Below the pieces are notes generated by a model that saw only the letters and a program-made list of their open reading frames with translations, was not told the DNA's origin and did no database searches. From Paraglaciecola sp. MB-3u-78 (GTDB taxonomy: Bacteria; Pseudomonadota; Gammaproteobacteria; Enterobacterales; Alteromonadaceae): a stretch of 64,000 nt of DNA. Below are positions 47,315 through 56,114 of this stretch, piece after piece; position 1 is the first letter of the stretch, and every line of letters begins with the position of its first letter. The stretch is from assembly GCF_002835935.1 (NCBI RefSeq), contig NZ_PJCF01000012.1:62001-126000 (forward strand), read 5' to 3'. Position numbers and translations under genes: made by a program.

Positions 47315-48359
47315 GTTTATTGGCAATAACTTCACGGGAAATAGCTTCTTGTTGCGCTTTTTTTTCTAGTCGTTCTTTTTCTTGTTTGCCTTCATATTCC
47401 TCGTAAGCCATTACGATACGTCCTACAACTGGATGACGAACGACATCATTAGCACTAAAAAAGTTAAATGATATGTCATTGACATCTTTTAATACTTCTA
47501 TGCTATGGCGTAAACCTGAACGTACACCACGAGGTAAATCTACTTGCGTAATATCCCCGGTGATCACAGCTTGGGAATTAAAACCAATACGGGTTAAAAA
47601 CATTTTCATTTGTTCGACTGTGGTGTTTTGTCCTTCATCCAAAATAATAAAGGCGTCGTTTAAGGTACGACCACGCATATAAGCTAAAGGCGCTACTTCA
47701 ATCACACTACGTTCAATTAATTTTTCAACTTTTTCAAAGCCAAGCATTTCAAATAATGCGTCGTATAATGGGCGTAAATAAGGATCAACTTTTTGTGATA
47801 AGTCGCCAGGTAAAAAGCCTAATTTTTCACCGGCTTCTACCGCAGGGCGGGTCAATAATATACGTCGCACTTCTTGACGTTCTAAGGCTTCCACCGCACA
47901 AGCAACGGCTAAATAGGTTTTACCGGTACCTGCAGGGCCTATACCAAAACTAATATCGTGATTAATGATATTACTCACATACTGAGACTGATTGGGATTA
48001 CGAGGTTTGATCACCCCACGTTTGGTTTTGATATGGACTTCTTTACCATATTGACCGGCTTCGGCACGCTCCAAACATTTTGCTTCTTGAATGGCTAAAT
48101 GTACTTTGTTTGGTTCGATATCTGGGATCACGCCACGGATTGGCTGCGTTTCCATATACAATAACTTGAGTAACTCTGCCGCACCGCTGGATTGTTGCGA
48201 TTGCCCCGTCACTTTAAATTCGTTGTTACGATAAGTAATTTCTACGCCCAAGCGACGTTCAATTTGTTTGATATTGTCATCTAGTGGCCCACACAAGCTG
48301 GATAAACGTTTGTGATCTGAGGGCTCTAATACAATTTCACTGCTTACAAGGTTACTCAA
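47295..48359 (-). CDS. phoH: PhoH-like ATPase (YbeZ)
   Basis: A 354-residue cytoplasmic ATPase that works with YbeY in RNA metabolism. It has an N-terminal KH-like region, Walker A GPAGTGKT (141-148), Walker B FIILDEGQN (about 239-247) and the TGDITQVDLP motif (about 268-277). The C-terminus is charged and extends into the start of ybeY. It lies 42 bases after miaB in the conserved gammaproteobacterial order miaB-ybeZ-ybeY-ybeX(corC)-lnt. Confidence 0.95.
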   Translation of the reverse strand: MSNLVSSEIVLEPSDHKRLSSLCGPLDDNIKQIERRLGVEITYRNNEFKVTGQSQQSSGAAELLKLLYMETQPIRGVIPDIEPNKVHLAIQEAKCLERAEAGQYGKEVHIKTKRGVIKPRNPNQSQYVSNIINHDISFGIGPAGTGKTYLAVACAVEALERQEVRRILLTRPAVEAGEKLGFLPGDLSQKVDPYLRPLYDALFEMLGFEKVEKLIERSVIEVAPLAYMRGRTLNDAFIILDEGQNTTVEQMKMFLTRIGFNSQAVITGDITQVDLPRGVRSGLRHSIEVLKDVNDISFNFFSANDVVRHPVVGRIVMAYEEYEGKQEKERLEKKAQQEAISREVIANKHEDPIK

Positions 48360-48401
48360 ATGGTTACTCTCTTTGCTGTATAAGTTTGTTAGTGTAACCG
48401 C

Positions 48402-49832
48402 CTAAACGACGGCAACTTGACCGACACCTAAGTCGTCAACTTTATTTGGATTTTTAGCTAGTATAGTGTGTGGTGCCAATTCGTTACGCAAGTCCATTTG
48501 ATCTTCGGTTCTGAGCACATGACCCCTTAATGAATTGGCGAACACATCTGTTATCTTAACATCAACAAAATGACCAATCATTTTTGGTGTACCTTCAAAG
48601 TTCACCACGCGGTTGTTTTCTGTACGTCCTGACAACTCCATTGGATTTTTCTTACTTGGACCTTCCACCAAAATACGTTGCTCGGTATCTACCATGTTAC
48701 GAGCAATACGTAATGCCTGCTGGGTGATACGTTGTTGCAACAAACTTAAGCGTTGCTTTTTGGTCTCTTCAGTTACATCGTCGGGTAAGTCAGCGGCAGG
48801 TGTGCCGGGGCGAGCGCTATAAATAAAACTAAAGCTCAAATCGAAATCCATGGCCTGAATTAAGTCCATAGTGGCTTCAAAATCAGCGTTAGTTTCGCCA
48901 GGGAAACCGATAATAAAATCAGATGACATGCTCAAATTAGGACGTATTTTTTTAAGCTTTCTAATTTTAGATTTATACTCAATCGCAGTATGTCCGCGTT
49001 TCATCAAGTTTAAAATACGATCTGCACCAGATTGTACCGGTAGATGTAAGTGATCAACCAATTCAGGGATTTGTGCATAAGCATCGATAATGTCGTCAGT
49101 AAACTCTACCGGGTGAGAGGTGGTATAACGAATTCTATCAATACCATTAATAGAAGCGACTAATTCTAATAATTCAGCAAACGTACAAATGCTGCCGTCG
49201 TAATTCAGGCCGCGAAATGCGTTCACGTTTTGGCCCAACATATTGACTTCACGCACGCCTTGGGCAGCCAACTGAGCAATTTCTAGCAATACGTCATCTA
49301 CTGGGCGACTGACTTCTTCGCCGCGAGTGTAGGGCACTACGCAAAAAGTACAGTATTTTGAACAGCCTTCCATAATCGATACAAAAGCACTTGGACCATC
49401 TGCTTTGGGCTCGGGTAGACGATCAAACTTTTCAATTTCTGGAAAACTAATATCGATGACAGACTTGCTACCACCTTTAATTTGATTGATCATTTCTGGT
49501 AAGCGATGCAGAGTTTGAGGACCAAAAACAAGGTCAACAAAAGGCGCGCGTTTACGGATGGTTTTACCTTCTTGTGATGCTACACATCCGCCTACACCAA
49601 TAATGAGGTCTGGTTTGTCTTTTTTCAGGTTTTTCCAGCGGCCTAATTGATGAAATACTTTTTCTTGAGCTTTCTCACGAATTGAGCAGGTATTAAGCAA
49701 TATGATATCCGCGTCTTCAGCTGTGTCTGTGGCTTGATAACCATGAGTCGAGTTCAATAGGTCGGCCATTTTCTCCGAGTCATACTCGTTCATTTGGCAA
49801 CCCCAGGTTTTAATAAATAGCTTTTTTGTCAT
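48402..49832 (-). CDS. miaB: tRNA-2-methylthio-N6-dimethylallyladenosine synthase MiaB
   Basis: A radical-SAM methylthiotransferase that modifies A37 of tRNAs reading UNN codons. The 476-residue protein has the N-terminal UPF0004 domain with cluster ligands C12, C49 and C83, the radical-SAM motif C157, C161, C164 (CSKYCTFC), and a C-terminal TRAM domain (about 380-445). Length and motifs are complete. It is the first gene of the minus-strand operon running to the GNAT gene. Confidence 0.97.
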   Translation of the reverse strand: MTKKLFIKTWGCQMNEYDSEKMADLLNSTHGYQATDTAEDADIILLNTCSIREKAQEKVFHQLGRWKNLKKDKPDLIIGVGGCVASQEGKTIRKRAPFVDLVFGPQTLHRLPEMINQIKGGSKSVIDISFPEIEKFDRLPEPKADGPSAFVSIMEGCSKYCTFCVVPYTRGEEVSRPVDDVLLEIAQLAAQGVREVNMLGQNVNAFRGLNYDGSICTFAELLELVASINGIDRIRYTTSHPVEFTDDIIDAYAQIPELVDHLHLPVQSGADRILNLMKRGHTAIEYKSKIRKLKKIRPNLSMSSDFIIGFPGETNADFEATMDLIQAMDFDLSFSFIYSARPGTPAADLPDDVTEETKKQRLSLLQQRITQQALRIARNMVDTEQRILVEGPSKKNPMELSGRTENNRVVNFEGTPKMIGHFVDVKITDVFANSLRGHVLRTEDQMDLRNELAPHTILAKNPNKVDDLGVGQVAVV

Positions 49833-50976
<1,144 letters not shown>

Positions 50977-51004
50977 TATATATAGGTAAGTGAATACTGT
51001 TTTG

Positions 51005-51073
51005 CTGTGCTAGGCTGATTTGGCCTTTTACGGCGGACTTAGCACAGGGTGCCCTGCACGGGGTGCCCCGCAC
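51005..51073. repeat. GC-rich inverted and tandem repeat after kdsA
   Basis: CTGTGCTA (51005-51012) pairs with TAGCACAG (51040-51047). It is directly followed by two 14-base units, AGGGTGCCCTGCAC (51046-51059) and GGGGTGCCCCGCAC (51060-51073), identical at 12 of 14 bases and each internally self-complementary. No T-run follows. The base composition is far above the surroundings, which suggests a dispersed REP-like element that may also help end kdsA transcription. Confidence 0.5.
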
Positions 51074-51121
51074 AGCGATAACTTACTAAAAGGTGTCAAC
51101 GGGTAAACAAAAACGTATAAA

Positions 51122-51424
51122 TTATTCTGCGATGACTACTTTAAATTTGAATTCTGGTAGTGTCTTACCTAGTTTTAGCACTAATTCATTTGTTTGTGAT
51201 TGAACTGTGTCGATATTAAGTTGTTTGACAACATCTGTTTTACTAACTGAAACTTGAATATTTTCAAGCATCGCATTGATATTGTTTACTATTTCAGTTT
51301 CAATGTCTATTCCAAATGTACTTTCAAGTTGCATCCTAGAACCAGTAGATCTCAGTTCTGCTGTAGCAGTTTGATTAAAAAGTGCTGAGACTAAAATAGC
51401 CACTATTGTATAAGTTGTTTTCAT
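51122..51424 (-). CDS. Small exported protein of unknown function
   Basis: A 100-residue frame whose first 22 residues form a credible signal peptide (MKTTYTIVAILVSALFNQTA then TA, cut before ELRST). The mature part of about 78 residues is helical and charged, without cysteines or recognised motifs. It stands alone between kdsA and a LysR regulator in AT-rich DNA. I do not recognise a family. The signal peptide supports it as a real gene but expression is unproven. Confidence 0.5.
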   Translation of the reverse strand: MKTTYTIVAILVSALFNQTATAELRSTGSRMQLESTFGIDIETEIVNNINAMLENIQVSVSKTDVVKQLNIDTVQSQTNELVLKLGKTLPEFKFKVVIAE

Positions 51425-51645
51425 TTTGTTAACCTTTAGTTTAGTAATGTAAAATAATAAGTGTTTTTTTGTATATTAAATCTGTTTTGTGATTGTTATT
51501 TATTGTTTTAAAACAATAAATATTTACCACAAGTCGAATTGTATATTTAAATTTAAACCTAATAAAATGACTTTTTCTGTACTTGTAGATTAGAAAAACT
51601 AATGCTTTAATGGTAGCTGATATATAATTAGTTGACTGCTTAGCC

Positions 51646-52560
51646 ATGAACCGCAGATTACCTCCTCTTAACTCTCTTAAAGCCTTTGAAGTGGCAGCTA
51701 GGCATCTCAGCTTTACCCGGGCTGCAGATGAACTTTTTGTTACTCAAGCAGCTGTTAGCCATCAAATAAAAGCATTAGAAGAGTTTTTATCCATGAAACT
51801 TTTTGTGCGCAAAAATCGAGCGTTATTTTTGACTGAAGAAGGCCAGAGTTACTACCTTGAATTAAAAGACATTTTTCAGTCGCTAAATGATGCAACTCAG
51901 CGATTAGTGGCAAAAGGGGAGAAGGGAGCCATTACCGTAGCGTTGCAAACAAGTTTTGCGATCCAGTGGTTAGTGCCTAGGATCAGCAAATTTAGTCAGT
52001 TAAATCCAGATATCGATCTACGGATAAAAGCGGTAGACGGTGATGAGGGATTTTTAACCGATGATGTGGATGTCGCAATTTATTTTGGCAAGGGCAAATG
52101 GTCAGGTCTAGCAGCTGATAAGTTACATACCGAATATCTGACCCCTATGTGTTCCCCTTTATTGATACAAGGAGGTAAACCTCTAAAGAAGTTGGACGAT
52201 CTGTCGCAACATACGTTATTACACGACTCCTCTAGAGACGCTTGGCAGGAGTGGATACGACATTTCAACGTATTGGGAGTGAATGTTAATCATGGGCCGA
52301 TTTTTAGTCATTCGTTATTAGTTCAACAAGTGGCGGCTTTAGGGCAAGGGATCGCTCTAGGTTACAGTTTTTTAGCCAGACCAGAAATTGAGGCGGGACG
52401 ATTAATATGTCCATTCGAGGAAAAGTTAATCACTAAAAGTGCTTATTATTTAGTCTGCCATCAGTCTCAGGCTGATTTAGGTAAAATCACTGCATTTCGT
52501 GAATGGTTATTGGCACAAGTAAAAGAAGAGCAAGATGATCAATACTTAAGGGGCTATTGA
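51646..52560 (+). CDS. LysR-family transcriptional regulator, GcvA-like
   Basis: A 304-residue DNA-binding regulator with an N-terminal winged helix-turn-helix (about 5-64: LNSLKAFEVAARHLSFTRAA, VTQAAVSHQIKALEEFL) and a type-2 periplasmic-binding-protein-like effector domain (about 90-295). The opening RRLPPLNSLKAFEVAARHLS and the segment DVDVAIYFGKGKW are typical of the GcvA/DsdC subgroup. No glycine-cleavage genes are adjacent, so its target is unknown and GcvA identity is only by resemblance. Confidence 0.92.
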   Translation: MNRRLPPLNSLKAFEVAARHLSFTRAADELFVTQAAVSHQIKALEEFLSMKLFVRKNRALFLTEEGQSYYLELKDIFQSLNDATQRLVAKGEKGAITVALQTSFAIQWLVPRISKFSQLNPDIDLRIKAVDGDEGFLTDDVDVAIYFGKGKWSGLAADKLHTEYLTPMCSPLLIQGGKPLKKLDDLSQHTLLHDSSRDAWQEWIRHFNVLGVNVNHGPIFSHSLLVQQVAALGQGIALGYSFLARPEIEAGRLICPFEEKLITKSAYYLVCHQSQADLGKITAFREWLLAQVKEEQDDQYLRGY

Positions 52561-52580
52561 TCTTTCATATGTCATCGAGA

Positions 52581-52777
52581 TTTTCCTCAAAATGTCCTCA
52601 ATCAAGGCGAAACCTGTGAAGTTTGGTCATCCAAATAAACAGGTTTTAACGATGAGTGAGGGCGTTTTGAGGAAAACCCTGCGGGCTGGGCCATTTATTC
52701 GCCTACCTTCGTTGTTTATCTTTCGTTTAGAATGACTAAACTTCAAGGCAAACGCCTTGGTATCCAAATAAATGACC
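52581..52777. repeat. Nested palindromic intergenic element
   Basis: Three collinear pairs of arms fold into one long hairpin: TTTTCCTCAAAA with TTTTGAGGAAAA (52581-52592, 52665-52676), CCTCA with TGAGG (52596-52600, 52657-52661), and AAACCTGT with ACAGGTTT (52610-52617, 52639-52646). A second part has AAGGC/GCCTT around AAAC (52745-52758) and CCAAATAAA repeated at 52631 and 52764. It resembles a miniature repeat of the kind dispersed in Alteromonadales genomes, but no target-site duplication is visible. Confidence 0.5.
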
Positions 52778-52793
52778 TCAGTCTCGGTGATAT

Positions 52794-53420
52794 ATGATAG
52801 ATCAACAGCCCCTACTTAATAAAGCAACAAACCCTATTGCAACTTTTGTTTTCGCCCATGGCGCGGGTGCCGGGCAAAATAGTGACTTTATGCAACTAAT
52901 GGCCGAGGGCTTGGCCAAACACAATATTAACGTAGTGCGTTTTAATTTTGCTTACATGCAATTGGCTGAAGACTTGGGTAAAAGGCGACCACCGGATAGA
53001 GCCGAGAAATTACTGCTTCACTTTAAAACAGTACTGAGTGAAATTGACGATAGGTTACCCATCTTTATTGGTGGCAAGTCGATGGGGGGCAGAATGGCCA
53101 GTATGTTATTGCAAGAGTCGAGTGCATTAGGCTGTATCTGTATGGGATACCCTTTTCATCCTCCGGGTAAACCTGAGAAGTTACGTACTGAACATTTGTT
53201 GGTAATGAATAAACCCGTATTAATATTGCAAGGCGAACGGGACACCTTTGGTACCCGAGAAGATATTGGCTCATATAATTTATCATCACAGGTACAAGTC
53301 AGTTATTTAGCGGATGGCGATCATAGTTTTAAACCGCGCAAGGCTTCTGGTTTTAAGCTTGATGATCATCTTAATTTAGCTGTTAGCCAAACTGCTGAAT
53401 TTATTAAGTCGCATATATGA
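52794..53420 (+). CDS. Alpha/beta-hydrolase (Tex30/KANL3-like, dienelactone-hydrolase fold)
   Basis: A 208-residue hydrolase. The oxyanion-side motif FAHGAGAGQNSDFM is at 20-33, the nucleophile elbow GGKSMGGRM has S96, and the remaining triad members are probably D150 (LQGERDTFG) and H177 (DGDHSFKPRK). It lacks a signal peptide. Relatives in many proteobacteria are annotated only as alpha/beta family hydrolases, and the substrate is unknown. It sits immediately after the palindromic element and has no operon partner. Confidence 0.88.
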   Translation: MIDQQPLLNKATNPIATFVFAHGAGAGQNSDFMQLMAEGLAKHNINVVRFNFAYMQLAEDLGKRRPPDRAEKLLLHFKTVLSEIDDRLPIFIGGKSMGGRMASMLLQESSALGCICMGYPFHPPGKPEKLRTEHLLVMNKPVLILQGERDTFGTREDIGSYNLSSQVQVSYLADGDHSFKPRKASGFKLDDHLNLAVSQTAEFIKSHI

Positions 53421-53545
53421 ATAGGGTTCGCTCTGCTAGCTCAAACCTAATCTGCCCCTAAAATTTTTTTCACCACAGACAACACCTAGAGCACAAAGAA
53501 AAGCAGATAGTTGTTATTGATTTAATCAGACTCCGCTTGACCGGC

Positions 53546-54766
53546 TTAAAAAGGCTGGATGTTCACGTTTTCACCCACTTGAACATCTCCTGTGTCCTGC
53601 TCCAGAACCATATAACAATTGGCATTGGCGATAGAGCTCATGATACCTGAACCTTGTTTGCCATTGGGCTTAACCAACAGTTCACCCTGTCCGTCACGGT
53701 AGAATATGCCCCTTTGATAATCGGCTCGTCCAGGTCGTTTCTTAATAAGACAGGCTGCTTTGGCGACAAAATGTGGAGTAGGTCGATATGTTTGACCACT
53801 TAATTTTTGTAATACCGGTGTAACCAACTGTTCAAATGTGACATAAGACGAAACAGGGTTACCGGGTAATCCGCAAAAACAAGCCTTACCCAGTTGTCCA
53901 AAAGCAAAAGGTTTACCGGGTTTAATCGCCACTTTCCAAAAATTGATAGATCCTAGGTCATCCAATATTTCTTTGACGTAATCGGCATCACCTACCGATA
54001 CTCCACCACAAGACAACACTAAATCACAATGACTGCCCGCTTGTTCAAAAACGGCTTTGAGATCATCTTTGTTATCTTTGACTATGCCAAAATCAAACAC
54101 AACAACGGGAAACGTTTTGAGTAATGCGGTAAGTGCATAACGATTACTCTCGTAAATAGCACCATCGGTAAGGGCTTGACCTGGGGGCGTTAATTCATCA
54201 CCTGTGGCAATTAAACCTACTTTGAGATTACGAATGACGGATATCTCAGCCATACCCACAGAAGCAATTAATGCGAGATACGCTGGGGTTAGCTTAGTGC
54301 CTTTGGTTACCACAACCATGCCTTGCTGAATATCTTCTCCGGCTTTTCGTACGCTGTTACCGAATTCAGGTATTTGTTTAAAAATAACAAAACCGTCTTT
54401 AGTCTCAGTGTTTTCTTGCATCACCACAGAATCAGCCCCTTGGGGGATAACGGCACCTGTCATGATCCTGATACATTGGCCGGGCAACACTTTCTGTCTA
54501 AAAGGTGCACCAGCTAAAGCTGTACCCACTAATTGAAGTGTGTTGTTACCAATAAGATCTTCACAACGCATAGCATAACCATCCATGGCTGAATTATCAT
54601 TTGGCGGTACATTAATATTGGACTCCACATCCACGGCTAAGACTCTGCCAAGTGAGTCTTCCAGTTCTATTTGCTCACTTTCTAAAATGGGGTGCACTTG
54701 CTTTAGCATAGTGTAAATAGCAGATTGTATGGGTAAAAGTCCGGGGCTATCGCAGGTTTCGATCAT
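53546..54766 (-). CDS. moeA: Molybdopterin molybdenumtransferase MoeA
   Basis: MoeA inserts molybdate into adenylylated molybdopterin to complete the molybdenum cofactor. The 406-residue protein has the four-domain MoeA layout, with NVPPNDNSAMDGYAMR (about 54-69), TGAVIPQGADSVVMQE, the MoCF-binding domain with GLIATGDEL and SCGGVSVGDADYVKE, and the C-terminal beta barrel. No moaB/mog gene is beside it. It lies about 1.3 kb from the nitrate assimilation operon, whose NasA needs this cofactor, but on the opposite strand and with one gene between, so common regulation is not shown. Confidence 0.95.
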   Translation of the reverse strand: MIETCDSPGLLPIQSAIYTMLKQVHPILESEQIELEDSLGRVLAVDVESNINVPPNDNSAMDGYAMRCEDLIGNNTLQLVGTALAGAPFRQKVLPGQCIRIMTGAVIPQGADSVVMQENTETKDGFVIFKQIPEFGNSVRKAGEDIQQGMVVVTKGTKLTPAYLALIASVGMAEISVIRNLKVGLIATGDELTPPGQALTDGAIYESNRYALTALLKTFPVVVFDFGIVKDNKDDLKAVFEQAGSHCDLVLSCGGVSVGDADYVKEILDDLGSINFWKVAIKPGKPFAFGQLGKACFCGLPGNPVSSYVTFEQLVTPVLQKLSGQTYRPTPHFVAKAACLIKKRPGRADYQRGIFYRDGQGELLVKPNGKQGSGIMSSIANANCYMVLEQDTGDVQVGENVNIQPF

Positions 54767-54840
54767 AGGTTTCGTTATTGTCAGTCTTTACAAATCAATA
54801 GATGATTATCGCAAAAAAAATGCTAGAGGGTGTGCAAATT

Positions 54841-54873
54841 TCAAAACACAGGGCATTTATCCCTGTGTTTTGA
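54841..54873. terminator. Terminator downstream of the TraB/GumN gene
   Basis: Perfect 13-base arms TCAAAACACAGGG (54841-54853) and CCCTGTGTTTTGA (54861-54873) with a 7-nt loop. It lies 7 bases past the minus-strand stop and can act on both strands. Confidence 0.75.
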
Positions 54874-54880
54874 TTATTGG

Positions 54881-55741
54881 TTAAAGTTTTTCGATTTTGT
54901 AACCTTTAGCTTTGAGCTTAGCTAATACACTATCAGGCCCTGCAAGATGTAAAGCGCCAACCAATATAAACTCTATGGATGGGTCATTGAGCATGTTCAC
55001 AATTTTAGGTAACCAATTGTTGTTGCGAGTTACCAGCAAGTCTTGATAGATAGTCGGATAATCAGCTTTAAAAGGTGTGATACCTACATCGGCCATACCT
55101 TGCATATCACCTGCAAGCCAAGTCGAATGTAGCTTAGCAAACATCTCCGGCATTTTTTTGATGTCTTTTAAGGTGTATTCAATCATGGCATTAGGATCGT
55201 CACCGCCCAATTTAGAGATAAACGCCAGTTGTTCATCAGGTGTTTCTAGCCAGCCTTGTTCCTTTGCTTGCGTCTTTGCCATATTCGCAAAAAACATATC
55301 TACACCTACACTGGTGTAACCCATTGCTTGTAGTTCAATAAAGGTCAGTGAAATCGCTAATAAACTCGGCTTATGTGATGCAAATGCCTGCATCGGTATT
55401 TCTCGTGATGATAAATGTATCGCTAACGCTTTATACGTATCGGGTTGCAAGACTGTATTAATAGTCGTGCCGTCGCTATACATCATTTGGTCCATCATTT
55501 TTTGACCAAATGCTGGTGAGCTCACCACCTCCATGTCGGTTTCAAAAATCACTTTATCTGATGCTTGGTATGCCAAATCATATTCTTTTGCTAAAGGATA
55601 ATCCTTAGGAGTGAGAACATGGATAGTACCCCCAATATAAAGGCTGTGCTGGTTGTTAGTCACTTTCCACACCGATGCAGCTTGAAGATCAAGGGTAAAT
55701 AATAGAACAGTACTCAGTGTGAACGCTTTTATCAAAGTCAT
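54881..55741 (-). CDS. TraB/GumN-family protein, exported
   Basis: A 286-residue protein with a signal peptide (1-21, cut after LQA) and the TraB/GumN (PF01963) hallmarks: YIGGTIHVLTPKDYPL near the N-terminus, paired with FILVGALHLAGPDSVLAKLK at the C-terminus. Family proteins are distant relatives of Tiki-like metalloproteases; the GTIHVL and GALHLAG histidines are the expected metal ligands. A periplasmic protease or chaperone-like role is possible but unproven. Single-gene unit divergent from the nir operon. Confidence 0.88.
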   Translation of the reverse strand: MTLIKAFTLSTVLLFTLDLQAASVWKVTNNQHSLYIGGTIHVLTPKDYPLAKEYDLAYQASDKVIFETDMEVVSSPAFGQKMMDQMMYSDGTTINTVLQPDTYKALAIHLSSREIPMQAFASHKPSLLAISLTFIELQAMGYTSVGVDMFFANMAKTQAKEQGWLETPDEQLAFISKLGGDDPNAMIEYTLKDIKKMPEMFAKLHSTWLAGDMQGMADVGITPFKADYPTIYQDLLVTRNNNWLPKIVNMLNDPSIEFILVGALHLAGPDSVLAKLKAKGYKIEKL

Positions 55742-56041
55742 TTTGTTACTTCTTCCTATAGGTATCTATGCAAAAAACCGGATACAAGAATAGCCTCGCT
55801 GTATAGCTTAACGCAACATCACCCAGTCTCTTTTTCATGCTCTATCTTGGTGCTACTGCATTGAATATGAGCAATGATTGTAGCGTTACACCTCTCTATT
55901 TTAGCTAACTGACTGAATTGTATGGTATTAATAATTGGCATCATTTGTGTATTAGCCTACGTACTAAGCAATGTAAATTTTTGCTAAATTTATTTTTCAT
56001 CTTTTATACAAAAACGTATGCAAGGTGACTCGGCAAAGAAG
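55742..56041 (+). promoter_or_regulatory. Promoter and leader region of the nir/nas operon
   Basis: No gene lies in this stretch. At 55935-55951 TTGGCATCATTTGTGTA is a partial match to a sigma-54 promoter (TGGCA and TG correct, -12 GC replaced by GT). A small hairpin AGCAA/TTGCT occurs at 55968-55986. At 56018-56030 ATGCAAGGTGACT repeats, with one mismatch, the ribosome-binding box of nirB at 56101-56113. Confidence 0.3.
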
Positions 56042-56079
56042 CCCACCTATTCCTGAACTGGAATGGTGGGTTTTTTTTT
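56042..56079 (+). terminator. Leader terminator (attenuator) before nirB
   Basis: CCCACC (56042-56047) pairs with GGTGGG (56065-56070) and ATTCC (56049-56053) with GGAAT (56060-56064), with one bulged T and a 6-nt loop, followed by T9 (56071-56079). It ends 35 bases before the nirB start. The preceding genes are on the other strand, so it does not end an upstream plus-strand gene and must act on the nir transcript itself. Confidence 0.75.
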
Positions 56080-56114
56080 GCGCTCAAGAAATCCAGATAA
56101 ATGCAGGGTGACTT

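Noticed and set aside
51441-51647. 68-codon minus-strand frame upstream of the LysR gene
   Set aside because: Very AT-rich Lys/Ile/Tyr composition with no ribosome binding site; looks like a chance frame overlapping the LysR start.
55935-55951. Firm sigma-54 promoter for the nir operon
   Set aside because: The -12 element reads GT instead of GC and the match is partial; it is mentioned only as a low-confidence possibility.
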